Source of the DNA: Gremmenia infestans
Taxonomy: Eukaryota; Ascomycota; Leotiomycetes; Helotiales; Hamatocanthoscyphaceae
Length of the DNA: 64,000 nucleotides
Assembly (NCBI GenBank): GCA_032629725.1
Contig: JAFEVB010000014.1
Location: forward strand, 124,001 to 188,000
Reading direction: 5' to 3'
The translations under genes were made by a program, and so were the position numbers. Shown in pieces: positions 1 to 11,531 of the stretch. The notes under the pieces were generated by a model, which was not told the DNA's origin, ran no database searches, and worked only from the letters and a program-made list of their open reading frames with translations. Each line of letters starts with the position of its first letter. Positions within the stretch are counted from its first letter, which is position 1.

Positions 1-1211
1 CTACGAGTACAGTACCGGCAAGCTGTGCCCGCAAGCATGATTAAATATATCCCTTATGATTAACCAAGGTACCTACCTACACTTCCAGCTTTAGTCCCAA
101 GTAAAACAAATCAAGGTATTTTGCACCAAAAGACTAGACCACACTACTTAGCATATCTACCCAGGGTATTTACTCTTCAAAACCACCTCGGGAGTTCTAT
201 ATATATAAAGCATTCATTCCCAGCCGAGTTCTTTCTTCGTTTTTATATTATTTATACTTAGTTACCTATTTATCATACTATGTAAGGTACGAGTATTAGA
301 GCACACCACGCCCCTACCTTTCACCGGTAAGGCACAGCACGGCCCTATAAGTCAGGTACCTAGAGCTAGCTAGCTTAAGGCTCTACTATAGCTAAATGTT
401 AAAACTCATATATATATATATATCGTAACTACTCGTAAATCGCAAGGCTACCTTACCTTACGTTACCTTCCCCTATCACTCAATTTTCTCTGTTTAATAC
501 TTGTACCCCTTTCTTCGAACCCCGTTCCTCTAGGCAAAAACTACCTACTTATACTTCCAGCATTCATTCATTCATTTATTCATTCACTCATTCGCCCCAG
601 CCCGTCAAAGCCCGCCCGCTAGCCTGCTCGCTTGCTCTTTCTCCCTGGCCTGGACGTTGGCGTGGCTACTGAAAAACGAGCTATAATAAAATGCCCCGTT
701 TATACATACTTAGATACCTAAGTACCTTCCTTTCTTCCTCTTTCCATAATATTTACTAACACATGCATCTATCTATAACCCCCCACCTGCGCCTACGAAC
801 CCAGATCTCGTATTTACCATCTATCTACTGTCCCCAGAGCCTCTAGCCAGGCGATACCGCCCGCACCATGCGCTTCCGCGAGCGAGGATGGCGACGTAGG
901 AATCATAAGTGTGGGGCTGTGGAGAGGAAGGAAATAAAGCGGGGAAGGGAAGGGAAGAGAAGATGTGGGTGAGTATAACAGACAGGAAGCAAAGATGATA
1001 TGATATGATATGATATAATATAATTGTAAAAACAAAAATAAAACAGACTCCGTTTCCATATGCCCGAAGAAATATATATCGATGTTATAAGTTATATATG
1101 TGTTCAAGAATAGAATGATATACAATACATGTGAGGTACAGACAACGCCCTGTAAATGCAAGGTCGTGCACGTGAGGGGCTTAGAGGTGAAAGGGAATCC
1201 GATCTTGTAAA
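1..1211. other. Intergenic, low-complexity left flank
   Basis: No convincing gene. It holds simple repeats: an (AT)n run at about 408-423, a CATT-type tetranucleotide run at about 561-593 and a GATAT-type run at about 995-1024. The rest is AT-rich with many TAGC and GGTACC words. The 3' end of the chitinase transcript probably lies here. Confidence 0.6.
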
Positions 1212-2498
1212 TTACTCGCATTGCGACCAAGAGGTCGAGGTGGCAACGCAGGAATATGGAGTAGCGCATACGGTTGAGCCAGTATAGCCCGAACCACCGC
1301 ACTGTGTCTCATTAGCTGTGCCCTAATCCTTTGAATTACCAAAGCGAGCACTAACCTGACCCCACTCCTGCACCGGTGTCCCCGTAGCCGCAGACGTCGA
1401 CGATGTCGCAGTCGAGGTAGACGATGTCTGGCTTGTTACCGTCGTCGTACTCGATGCGCTACCGCCCCCACAGGGCGAGCCAGTCGACAAGATACTATGC
1501 ATATCCTGAGCAAAAGTACAGCCGTTATTAACATTTGTGTCTGAGAATCCAGCGCTCCACATCATGACGCCGCCAAAATGCGAATTGCTCTTATACTCGG
1601 CCACGAGACTGGAGACCTGGTCTGGCGTAGCGTAGTATATCTCGCCGCTCGGCGAACCGTTCGCGGCTAGCGGAGCAGCAGGGACACCGATAAACACCTT
1701 TGCGTCCGCTGAAGGGGTACCGGCGATGAAAGTCACCCAGTCGTTGTAATTAAATGGCGCGTTACCGTTGAAGCCAAGAGAACATGGGTCAGGAGCATAG
1801 TCATTGTTGTTGTAGAACTGAACCCAGAGATAATCGAACTTGGAATTGCTGATCACCACCCCCATATTAGGCTCGGGGATAGGACACTGCGGAGCGCCGG
1901 TGATGTAGTAAGTATTGGCCGAATCGGAAGCGAAGTTGGAGCGCAGCTTGGCGATCATGTACTGGAAGTACTCATTGCCGGAATTGCTCTCGAGATCAAA
2001 ATCCCAGCCGTTGACGAAAGTGCTGTTGAAGGGTCTGGGCACGCTGCCGGCACCCACATTACCATACGCCTCCCATAGGTTTTGGCCGATGGTCTCAGCC
2101 TCATCTTGGGAGGATAGTGACCACGAACTACTCGCGCCACCAAGGGATAAGATGATTTTCACGCCGTTGTTCTGGCAGGTCTGGATTGCGGAGGTGAGAG
2201 CGTCACATTGTTGGCCTACTCCGGCACTGGTGATGAAACAGGACTGTCCGATCGTGCCAGATGCAATGTTGTTGCCGTTCCCAAATTCGTATAAGAATGA
2301 GATGACAATGATATCGATGCCAGCAGTGGATGTACAGTAGGTGGATAGGTCGTTGTTCTCGATGGTCCCGCCACCGTTTTGGCCCCAGTAGACGACGTTT
2401 TGAGCCCCTGAAGCTTGGCGGGGCAAGGCTTTGTAAGGGGCTGCTAACACTAGGCTAGCGAGAAGGCCAAGGCTGACAAGTATTGTGGGGAAATGCAT
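1212..2498 (-). CDS. Secreted class III (GH18) chitinase with C-terminal CBM1
   Basis: This is an endochitinase-type glycoside hydrolase of family 18, which hydrolyses beta-1,4-N-acetylglucosamine polymers outside the cell. The N-terminus is a clear signal peptide (MHFPTILVSLGLLASLVLA) followed by a short propeptide ending in Arg. The catalytic strand reads WDFDLES near residues 164-170, whose Glu is the GH18 acid/base. A Ser/Thr-rich linker follows. There are two exons: 2498-1356 and 1301-1212. The 54-bp intron (donor GTTAGT, acceptor ACAG, CTAAT branch) interrupts a CBM1 right after WGQ. The second exon supplies CGGSGYTG and the remaining Cys residues, ending in WSQCE. The product is 410 aa. 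Reading through the intron would give a false 391-aa protein lacking the binding module. Family call is firm; substrate specificity is inferred. Confidence 0.93.
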
Positions 2499-3686
2499 CT
2501 TGATAGGGCGTGATATAAATAATGGACAGGGAAATATATGGAGGGAGGGTGGACAGATCTATCAAAGACCTAGTAAACTTCAAATGAATGAGAAGCGCTT
2601 GTTACAAGAACAGAAACAAGAACAAATGATAGCAACATATTGCTGTACTTATAAACCATGAGAATAAAGGTTCAGACTCAACTTTGGCCCAGAAGATAGT
2701 TAGGAAGGTTCCATCTCAGCCGTTGGTAGCTCCAGCGCTCCATACAATTGCAACCATAAGGGCTGAGGGCCGGTTAGTATCCCACCACTTCAATGGTCAT
2801 TTCCCTCTGTATACAGACAGCTGATGGGGATAGAGCCGCCGTGTTTGGTCCCTCAATGCTAGGATCACTTGCCAGAAGAGCGCGCGAGGGATGAGGGTGG
2901 AAAGGAGACGTTACATGTGTACATACGTACATACCGTTTGGTGTAGTGATCAGCTCCCGTGAAGTACTGCACCCACTAGAGCCTCTTGTGATAAGGATTA
3001 AAAGGGGGGTTTAGTTGAAGTAACGGTCCGTCTATGGAAGTTGAGGCGCGGTAGTTGTCGATAAGGGAGAGCACGAGGGGTATCGAATGCGACGTTCCCG
3101 GCGCAGGGGTCGTTTGCTCCCGTCTACCCATCATGTGTACGAGTAGCGCAAGGAACAGTTGCGGTTCCTGCATAAGTTGATCGGCTTGTGTAACTGAATA
3201 GGAAGGTGGTGTTTGTTGAAGTAGGCAGGTGTTTTAGCTCATAAGGCTAAGATCGGATCTCATTACTCAGCATGGCACGTGATAATGGATCAGACTTACA
3301 TGGCATCTGTCGTATTGCAAGCCTAGCTTGAAGCCTCGCTTTGATTTCTTTGACTTAGAGACCCCGTGTATTTGAGACATTTTCAGGTAGTTTTGATATA
3401 ATAAGACAGAATTTGGTTGCTAGTATATTGTTTGCCGAGCCCCTGAGACCTTGGCGAGATTACCAACACCGGGAACAACGGGACTTACCCCGCTTCTGAT
3501 CTACCCCGCTTTAGGGCGTATCTGTATTTAAAGGGGTTCTTCTATCTCTTACTTTAATCTCTAGAAGTTATCATACCACTGGTTCTACTATCTATATCAC
3601 CTTGCTGCCATTCTTCACACGAACTCAGGAAACATACTCTACACACGACTGTCTACCGGTAGTCTCTTTCATTTAAAGAAGTACTC
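2499..3686. other. Intergenic, divergent promoters
   Basis: This lies between the chitinase start (-) and the small zinc-finger gene (+), so it should hold both promoters. No ORF here looks coding. I see no repeat worth naming. Confidence 0.5.
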
Positions 3687-3965
3687 ATGTCACAGTTATA
3701 CTCCTGTGAAGATCAACTTTGCCAACATGATCTCAATCTTTACTATCTGGATGAGATAATTGAACACCTTCGCAAGAAACATCTATCATTCATAAGACGT
3801 CCAGGCGCACTAGGATCTCCAGATAGCAACGGCCATCTTTGGTATTGCTACAGCTGCGAGACTAAAATCAAAGATCATAGAAGCTTTCAATCTGATAAGG
3901 CTATGTGGGAGCACCTCAATTCCTGCCACTACCACGAGCTTGCAAAGATCAAGCTCGAGCAATGA
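3687..3965 (+). CDS. Small protein with two C2H2-like zinc fingers
   Basis: A 92-aa single-exon ORF with two possible Cys/His fingers. The first is C-x4-C-x14-H-x4-H (CEDQLC ... HLRKKH); the second begins CYSC and ends HLNSCH. Between and after them the protein is basic and polar. I do not recognise the family. It could be a complete small nucleic-acid-binding protein or the first exon of a longer one; no splice site that extends it clearly was found. The composition looks coding, unlike the overlapping reading frames. Confidence 0.45.
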   Translation: MSQLYSCEDQLCQHDLNLYYLDEIIEHLRKKHLSFIRRPGALGSPDSNGHLWYCYSCETKIKDHRSFQSDKAMWEHLNSCHYHELAKIKLEQ

Positions 3966-4973
3966 ACACAAGTCATCAATGTCAAGATGGTGCATCTCTC
4001 TCAAGGAAACACCGCCTCCTAAGAGGCGATCAAGCATATGTTTGACACTTAATCACGAGACACTCCCTGTTAATCTATTCTCCAGGTATGATTACTACAA
4101 CTACCATCGTCGGTATTCCTCCTAAGATTATTTTGACAATGAAAGGACTCGTGGACTGTAGCGATAATTGTTCGCCATTCTACCTTAGGCTTACTTGCCC
4201 CATGTTCTACTCAGTTCTAAAGTCACTCTATACACGACCCATCCCTCTCGTATAGCGTGTATCCCAAGGAACTTCGCCCCTCGCTTTTCGCAGATGAACG
4301 ACTTCTCACGATCATTATACTTGATATGCTTTTGCGGGAAATATTTCCCCCCGAATATCGGCTGTCGGGCTATCTCAATAAGGGCAATGGTTCTCATTTC
4401 TTTCAGGGGGGTTTGTACGGCGAGAGATTTGGGCAGAAGGAAATACAACTGCGAATGCGATATGAAGATTATAATCTTATGACTTTCGATTATAGTGGGG
4501 TCCGTTATCGATTGCTACACAATCCATATAAGATGGGCAATTATTGGTAGGCGGAGATATATAGGAAGCTGAGAGAGACGCAATTTCCAGGGTGGACGGA
4601 GTCGTTAGGGAGTTCTTGAATAATCGTACACAGAAAACACATGCATATGCGAAGATGCGGGACGAGGATAAATACTGCTTGAAAGATTGAATTACAATCG
4701 TAGATTACTGAGATTATTCTAAATTTTTAGATACTTATCAGTGGACGTCGATATAATGACAGGACCCCTTTTGTACCTCTGGTTGATGAATCCCGCTTTT
4801 GTGTCGCAGAATGACTACATGCAGGCACTGCTTGGTGAAGATTATTAATTGGTTGTGGCTATACACGACGTTACACAACATAAAACCCACAACACGACAT
4901 TTTATTCCAAGTAAAAATACTAATCCGAAAGCATTTTACTTCAGCACAATTTATTACAACTATACTTATAGCT
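3966..4973. other. Intergenic with one unassigned open frame
   Basis: A frame open from about 4218 to 4550 (+) encodes roughly 110 residues including REIFPPEYRLSGYL and YNLMTFDYSGVRYRLL. Its composition looks protein-like, but it has no ATG of its own and follows an AG that could be an acceptor. I could not join it to a neighbour. The rest is AT-rich and featureless. Confidence 0.35.
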
Positions 4974-6423
4974 ATGGGCATCGATGCCGGGTTTGATATG
5001 GTTCCGCATCTGTCTAAAGGAGCAGTCGATAGGCAGAATTGGCAATCGTTTATCGAGGTCATCAAAGGACATTACGAAAATGATGACCAGGTCGAGCTTA
5101 AACCCAACTACATCGTCTTCAAAGTAGGCGAGCATCCGCTGCTACCATTCGAGGGCCATAAGTTCTTGCGCTTCAGCTCAAAGGTTTCAGGCAGTCACGG
5201 AAATAGCGTAGAAGAATACATCAATACAGTCACACGGGTCGCAAAGGTCAGCTTTGGTTCTCGCGTGCGAGCGTGGAACGAGGCGTTCGACATATGGGGG
5301 ATTTATAACTGGCAAGAGGTTAACGATTCGTTCAGATCATATGAGCAGGTATGCCATGGTTTGCTTTCTCTAAGTATATCTTCTAAACCTGCATTAGCCT
5401 GACGAGTTTGAAATCCCGACCAGCATTGCTCAATACGTGTTTGGGACAGACCCTATAAGTGACTTGAACCTGCCACTCTTCAGCGTTCAACCAGTGACGG
5501 ATAAGGGCAAAGGACTCATAGCTCGCTTCAACATCGGCAAAGGCAAACGAGTACTTTCTGAAAAGCCCTTCTTCACAACTCCAAACTTGTTTTCCGAGAG
5601 TATGATGGAAAGTAGCATTGCAACGAAGCTGAAAGCACTATCGAAAACCGAGCAGCGGCAGTTTCTTTCCCTCCATAACAACTTCCCTGGCAAGCACCCT
5701 TTCAGCGGGATTGTAAAAACCAATGCTTTGCCTTGCGGATCAGACTCGGTGATTGGCGGAGTCTACCCTACTATTTGCCTCATCAACCACAGCTGTCTCC
5801 CTAATGCTCATAATAGCTGGAACAGCGATGCGAAGTGCGAAACTATCCACGCAATCCGGCGCATCAAAGCTGGAGAAGAAATTACCATCTCCTATGATAA
5901 AGGAGAGCCGTACGACGCTCGTCGCGCGACGCTTAAAAATGCATTCGGCTTCGTGTGCAACTGCAGTCTCTGTATCCTCCCACCAGTGGACCTTCAAGCG
6001 AGCGACGCTCGCCGCTGCCAGATCCGCCTCCTCGACGAAGCAATTGGAGATCCGGAGCGAGTGATAAACAGACCAGAAGAGAGCTTGACGAACTGCCATT
6101 CTTTACTTCGGGTTCTTGAAGAGGAATATAAGGATGGTGCTGGGGCACTGATCGCTAGGCTCTATTATGATGCTTTCCAGATCAGCATCACGCATGGTGA
6201 TCAGGCTCGCGCTAGCGCTTTTGCGGAGAGAGCGTTTAAATCTAGAGTCATATGTGAGGGGGAGAACAGTCCAGAGACTCAGATTATGAAAGGCTTAATG
6301 GAGAAACCAGCTATGCATAGGAATTTCGGGGCATCTAAGAGGTGGAGGACTGCTAAGGGGTTAGTACCTAAGGGGCTAGATAGCGTTGGGTTTGAGAAGT
6401 GGTTATGGAGACGAGGGAGTTAG
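4974..6423 (+). CDS. SET-domain protein (SMYD-like), putative lysine methyltransferase
   Basis: Two exons, 4974-5348 and 5398-6423, joined across a 49-bp intron (donor GTATGC, branch CTAAAC, acceptor TTAG) give 466 aa. The SET domain starts near residue 157 (VTDKGKGLIARF), carries the cofactor/active-site motif NHSC near 254 and ISYD downstream, and ends with a post-SET Cys cluster CNCSLC near 312. The C-terminal third is helical with no clear motif. SET proteins transfer methyl groups from S-adenosylmethionine to lysines. Fungal proteins of this architecture are numerous and mostly uncharacterised, so the target is unknown. The first 125 residues match no domain I recognise. Confidence 0.85.
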
Positions 6424-7574
6424 AATTTGATGGATAGGTGGTTTCTAATATCTTTAACTCAAGTCGCCATGTATGGTCGTAGCTGGCATTTATAGTATTA
6501 GCAAGTGAGAAGGCGTGCAGTACATTCTTACATTCTTACTTATTATGTTATTCACCCACAAAATATCTTATGTGACGCGGTCGTTAACATCCGAAAACGC
6601 TTAGATGCTATATGAGGCATCTTAATACTATTACTAGTCTACTTTGGAATTCTAAGATGTTATGAAAGTAGAGTATGTGGCTTGGGCTTCTTGCCAAATC
6701 AAATTATGTGCATGATTGGCGAAAGGACGACGTCTATTCAAGTTTATTGGTGCTTGCACTCTTGTCTCTACCTTAATGGTGATGATGAAAGTCTTCTGAC
6801 TAGAAGTGTAGAGCACCAACATATATATCCATCCAGTGTTCATGAGGTCATTATCCTAACAAAACAACATGAATTAAACCTTAACGAAAGAATAAGGAGT
6901 TGAGTGTTTGAACAGATTCATGTTCGGAAAATTTGGGGAAACGTACGAGGCGTCTATGATATAGGTCAACTTTGCCAATAATTCGTTAAGCGTTCCAATA
7001 AGGGGGGTCAATTCACGTGACTATCTTGAACGAATAAACTTAGAAAGGACGGAAAACCGTAATTGAGGAGCTAAGGTACAGAATACCAAGCTGAGCTAGT
7101 TAAGACTCTACACCTTCATCTATAACCTTGTTCATATTAATATTAAATCGCTTAGTCACGTGCGTGTTTCCTGCAAATGCACAGTCAGCTAGGAATTATT
7201 CAAACGCCAATGACGTACGAGAATAACTAGAAGCTACCCCTGCAATCCGAAGCAACCGGGCGGCCTTATCAAGGAAAGGCGGCACAACAACAACACTAGA
7301 CTGACACTGACACTGACCTCTTGAATAAAATCCCCATCTGATCCTCTTTCTATCTCTCTCTCTCCCTTCTCTTACTCAATTTCACTCCCCACTCCCCACT
7401 CCGTTCTGTTCTGTTCTGTTCAGTTCCTGCTCTGCCAATTGCTTGCGCTGCTTTGATAGCAACCAAGAGCCATATCGTGACGTTGTATTGCTCTCTATCT
7501 ACTTGACGAGTTTCACCCGAACGGCCGAACAGGAACATCCACCCACCAAAACTCGCAATTGAGCGGATATCACC
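6424..7574. other. Intergenic
   Basis: AT-rich spacer between two same-strand genes. It contains a TTCTG microsatellite near 7404-7421 and pyrimidine-rich stretches just before the carrier start, as is usual for fungal promoters. No gene seen. Confidence 0.5.
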
Positions 7575-8754
7575 ATGTCTGTTCTCGAAAAAAACCCTCC
7601 CCAAGCCTAAAATCGAGCTCTACAGCGGCAAATACTTCGTAGCCTGTGGTCTTGGTGGAATAATCGGTGCGCATTGCCCCACTCTCTCCCCCCTCTGATG
7701 CAAACCATCTAACACACCTCCCAGCCTGCGGTCCAACCCACACAGCCGTAACCCCCCTCGATCTCGTAAAATGCCGTCGCCAAGTCGATTCGAGTCTTTA
7801 CAAATCTAACTTTGGTGCATGGAAATCCATCTACAAGGGCGAGGGCCTGCGCGGGGTCTTCTTCGGCTGGTCCCCCACGCTCGTCGGATACTGTTTCCAG
7901 GGTGGTGGAAAATATGGGTTCTATGAGGTCTTCAAGTACCTCTACGGCGAGAAGATGTTTCCCAATGCCAATAAGACAGCCATCTTCTTGGCGGGTAGTG
8001 CGAGTGCTGAGTTTATTGCGGATCTGGCGCTCTGTCCGTTCGAAGCTATCAAGGTCAGGATGCAGACCACTCTACCTCCATTCGCGAGTACCTTGAGGGA
8101 GGGTATGAGCAAAGTTATCAAAGAGGAGGGTTATGCTGGGTATGTATTCGCCTTTCTTTTCTGGCTGCCACAATTGCTAAAACAGTGACAGCCTTTACAA
8201 AGGACTGTACCCCCTTTGGGCCCGCCAGATTCCATACACGATGTGTAAATTTGCAACCTTCGAGAAAACCGTCGATGCCATATACAACCGTCTCGGCAAG
8301 CCCAAGTCCTCGTACAACGGCCTCCAACAAACCGGAGTCTCCTTCCTTGGTGGTTACATTGCCGGTATTGCCTGTGCAGTCATCTCGCATCCAGCTGATG
8401 TCATGGTGTCCAAGTTGAACTCGGACAGGAAGGCAGGTGAAGGTGCTGGTCAGGCTATTGGCAGGATCTACAAAAATGTTGGTTTCGGTGGGCTGTGGAA
8501 TGGACTGCCCGTCCGAATTGCGATGATTGGGTAAGGAAAATTGGCCCTTTGATTCTACCCTGTCCCCACTTCTCCTATATTTCGTCTCATGTTCTCCACA
8601 TTCTGTGGATTTCCTCATAAGCTTCTCTACTCCCGAAACCGTCTGAAACAGGAAACGACTGACTCCTTCATCTAGTACCCTTACCGCGTTCCAGTGGTTG
8701 ATATATGATAGTTTCAAGGTGGCGTTGGGATTGCCTACTACAGGAGGTCACTAG
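7575..8754 (+). CDS. Mitochondrial phosphate carrier, PIC2-like (frameshifted start)
   Basis: Member of the mitochondrial carrier family (SLC25), importing phosphate (and in yeast Pic2 also copper) across the inner membrane. Four exons: 7575-7666, 7725-8139, 8192-8530, 8676-8754; all introns are GT-AG. Carrier signatures include PLDLVKCR in repeat 1, PFEAIKVR in repeat 2 and HPADVMVSK in repeat 3, and the C-terminus is GLPTTGGH. The only plausible ATG (7575) runs into a stop after 11 codons, because the A7 run at 7588-7594 has one base too many for the downstream frame. With one base fewer the spliced length is 924 nt (307 aa), normal for the family. This looks like a homopolymer error, or else a genuine 5' lesion. 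The gene symbol is withheld because orthology was not tested. Confidence 0.85.
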
Positions 8755-9651
8755 ATGGAAGGCGCGGAGGAAGGTCATTGGAGTTAGAGGTGTATGTCCA
8801 GATAATGCAAATGAAAATGCTTCTTCAAGTCGCGGGCCAGTGGCTGGGTGAAGTTGACGTACCCTCCTTCCACGTTTGGAGAGGCGTAGCCGCGAGGCAG
8901 TTTTGGTTTCTCTCCATCCTAGAAAGAACAGCACTAACACCCCCGATTGATAATGTGCTAGGCGACGTAGGATACGAAAGTTAATGATAGTAAGTGCTGC
9001 TTTTTTCTGTCTAGTATAAGGAGCATAAAGTCTTTTGTGTAGAAACGTGTAGAGCACCACAAGAACTACGAAAGTTTTCTGGTTTATTTATTATTATACA
9101 TCCCTAGCTCAAAGAAGGGACTTCGCACTTTACAAGCGTCGTAGGATTCAATCCAGTATCACATGTTACATGACGCGAGCACCTTCACGCATCAAAACGC
9201 CCGACCTCATTATCTCCCGCAAAAGAACACATTGATCCCAACCTCAGATCTCCAATTGCTCTTCACAAACGTCGCAGAATTCAATGCCAGTGTGTATGTC
9301 ACATGACACTAGCACTCCCACCCGTTCCTTTTCTTTAGAAAGAAACCCTCAATAGACCACACCTGGAAATCACCAGCCTGAGCGTGATGTCTAGGCCCCC
9401 ATTCTCATGCTTCTCACAAGTTGGTCTGTCTTTGTCGCCAATACTTGACTCGTTCGTCATCTCCAGACACGCTAAGCTTGGAAGCATTCAAGGTGAGCTT
9501 CTATTCATATTCAATAAACGCAATAACTAATACATTCAAGAGTCCAAGCTGTTAAGATATTCTTCTGGAGCGTTACCCAATTCACAGCATCACACCACCA
9601 TCATTGATTGTCAAACTCCGCATCCCATCCTCTCAACTAAGCAAACTCAAA
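8755..9651. other. Intergenic
   Basis: Spacer between the phosphate carrier and the first BTB copy. Short ORFs on both strands lack any motif. Two similar phrases, CAGTATCACATGTTACATGA at about 9154 and CCAGTGTGTATGTCACATGA at about 9287, lie in otherwise similar flanks and may be an old local duplication. Confidence 0.4.
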
Positions 9652-10413
9652 ATGGCATCCCGAGGAATAAAACGAAAGCGTGAAGATGAGCACCGGTCGT
9701 TCAAGCAGTTTGTCTCTCGGGATTATCATTATTACCTCGAAACTATACTGACGAGAAGCAGGCGCGTGGGAACTGAGATGGTCAATATTTACGTTGGTAA
9801 AGGCCCAAAAGAACAGCACTTTACGGTCCACAAAGAGCTTCTCTGTAATAAGATCCCATACTTCGAGAAAATGTTCAAAGGCGGTTCCTAAGAAGCAACG
9901 ACCAATGAGGCCCAGTTCCCTGAAGACAACAATATTAATTCCTTTGACGTGTTGCTAGGCTGGGTTTACGAGGGATCTCTTCCCCCAATCCAAATTTTAC
10001 ACGAAGGTGAAGAAACCAACGATTATACGCCGTGGAATTGCAGCAAGCTCTTTTCTCTGTGCGACCAGTTATGCATCCTAGATTTAATGGACAAAGTTAT
10101 TGACACGTACCGCAAATACAATCTGGATACCAAGACACTTCCTAGCAAGAAAAGCGTTCAGAGTGTCTATTTGACTACTGCTCCTGGATAGCTCCTTCGA
10201 AGATATGTAGCATTTTGCTGCGCCTGGCTAATCTTAACCGGGGCCGATGATAAGTGGCCAATTGAAGAAATGGCTCAGCTAATGGTTGGGTTTCCGGACT
10301 TGACTCGGGATGTGACTCGGACTATGAAACAGACTGGAGGAGCTATCGATAATTCAGCGAAAATGCCAGATTGCGACTTTCGGACGCACGGGAAGGATAT
10401 CGCCTGTCCTTAG
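9652..10413 (+). pseudogene. BTB/POZ protein, copy 1, two in-frame stops
   Basis: One reading frame from ATG 9652 to TAG 10411-10413 encodes a recognisable BTB protein: a basic N-terminus (KRKREDE), the BTB core (VHKELLCNKIPYFEKMF, then FDVLLGWVYEG) and a C-terminal tail with THGKD. It is interrupted by TAA at 9889-9891 and TAG at 10189-10191. In copy 2 the first site reads F-Q-E (CAG), so the stop fits loss of a glutamine codon by C-to-T plus G-to-A. There is no frameshift between the segments. BTB domains mediate dimerisation and substrate-adaptor contacts. This copy is unlikely to make full-length protein. Confidence 0.75.
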
Positions 10414-10979
10414 AAGAAAGATTAGAAGGCTAAGCAACTCTCCCGAACGAAAAAAGCGGTTGCAACTTTTCAATATATCACGCCGAGCGGAGCATAGCAT
10501 TGAAATTCAGTAGTGCTTTGCGCCGATTTGGATCCGGGATGAAGCAATACATTCCTGCTGGTTCTATTTTGAGCATAGGATTTCACAGATGCGATGATTA
10601 GGGTTAGGAAATCTCCATGCCACGCATTGCATCATGATTGTATGTTATAGCAGAATTGATACTCTCCTCTCCGGACCTCAAACATGGGACTTATGCTTGG
10701 GTTTTGAGATTGATGTAGCTTAGCTCTCACGTATGCTACAATATCGAAATTCACGCACTGTCTGCAGTGGCATTTAAATTACATAATGAACTCCTTTACA
10801 TTTAAGCGTCGAGCCCAGACTTCGGAACTCCTCATGACATCTCCTTTCAAACAATACACGATGACACTTGCTTCATCTAAAGACACCAAACACAAGGCTG
10901 AAGATGAGCTTCTCAACTTCAGAAAGAAAATCCGCGCCCACATACAAAACAACTTTGAGACTGACGGTATCTTAGGTCC
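10414..10979. other. Spacer with a possible relic 5' end of BTB copy 2
   Basis: A frame opening at ATG 10786 encodes a charged stretch (HKAEDELLNFRKKIRAH) resembling the N-terminal part of BTB copy 1, but it ends at 10996-10998. The BTB copy 2 frame overlaps it out of register. Either copy 2 lost its N-terminus by a frameshift near 10975, or this is untranslated leader. Confidence 0.4.
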
Positions 10980-11531
10980 ATGGGAAGCACGATGGTAGAC
11001 CTCTGTGTGGGACCCAGAAATGAGCAACTCCATGTTCATAAAGTTCTTCTATGCAACAAGATCCCTTGTTTCGCCAAGATGTTCAAAGGCGGCTTCCAGG
11101 AAGCTATCACGAACTCAGCTTCCTTCCCCGAAGATTCCCCAGGTTCTTTCGATATCCTGATTACTTGGGTCTATCACGGGAAACTCCGACCCCTCACACG
11201 GGTGAAAGATAACCGTAATGCACTGGCTTGGAAAGTCATAAGTCTATATAGCTTGGCCGAAAAGCTGTGCGTTTTTGAGCTCATGGATGATATCATGGAC
11301 GCCTTTCGGGATCGCGAACTGCAAAACAACTCACTTCCCTCGTGTAACTTTATTCTCACCACATACCAGAAGCTCGATTCAAACTCTCCACTACGGAGAT
11401 ACGTCTGCTACTGTTATACCTATGTACTCCTCAACGAGAAACGAGATATGGGGCATTTGACAGACTTGTTAACGACACTACCTGATCTCGCTTCGGACAT
11501 GGCAAAGCTTTTGAGAGAGATGCATCTGTAG
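10980..11531 (+). CDS. BTB/POZ domain protein, copy 2
   Basis: 183 aa, single exon. A complete BTB core is present: MVDLCVG, VHKVLLCNKIPCFAKMF, KGGFQEAI, and FDILITWVYHG, followed by the helical region LAEKLCVFELMDDIMDAF. The start at 10980 gives an intact BTB domain, although an upstream out-of-frame segment suggests a longer ancestral N-terminus. It lacks the HGKD tail seen in copies 1, 3 and 4. It is the only copy of the four here without a stop inside the domain. Probable role is protein-protein interaction; partner unknown. Confidence 0.72.
   Translation: MGSTMVDLCVGPRNEQLHVHKVLLCNKIPCFAKMFKGGFQEAITNSASFPEDSPGSFDILITWVYHGKLRPLTRVKDNRNALAWKVISLYSLAEKLCVFELMDDIMDAFRDRELQNNSLPSCNFILTTYQKLDSNSPLRRYVCYCYTYVLLNEKRDMGHLTDLLTTLPDLASDMAKLLREMHL

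Noticed and set aside
814..1302. 162-codon open frame on the minus strand
   Set aside because: No motif, odd composition, and it overlaps the CBM1 exon of the chitinase in another frame.
1915..2340. 141-codon plus-strand frame
   Set aside because: Antisense to the GH18 catalytic domain, which is clearly the coding strand.
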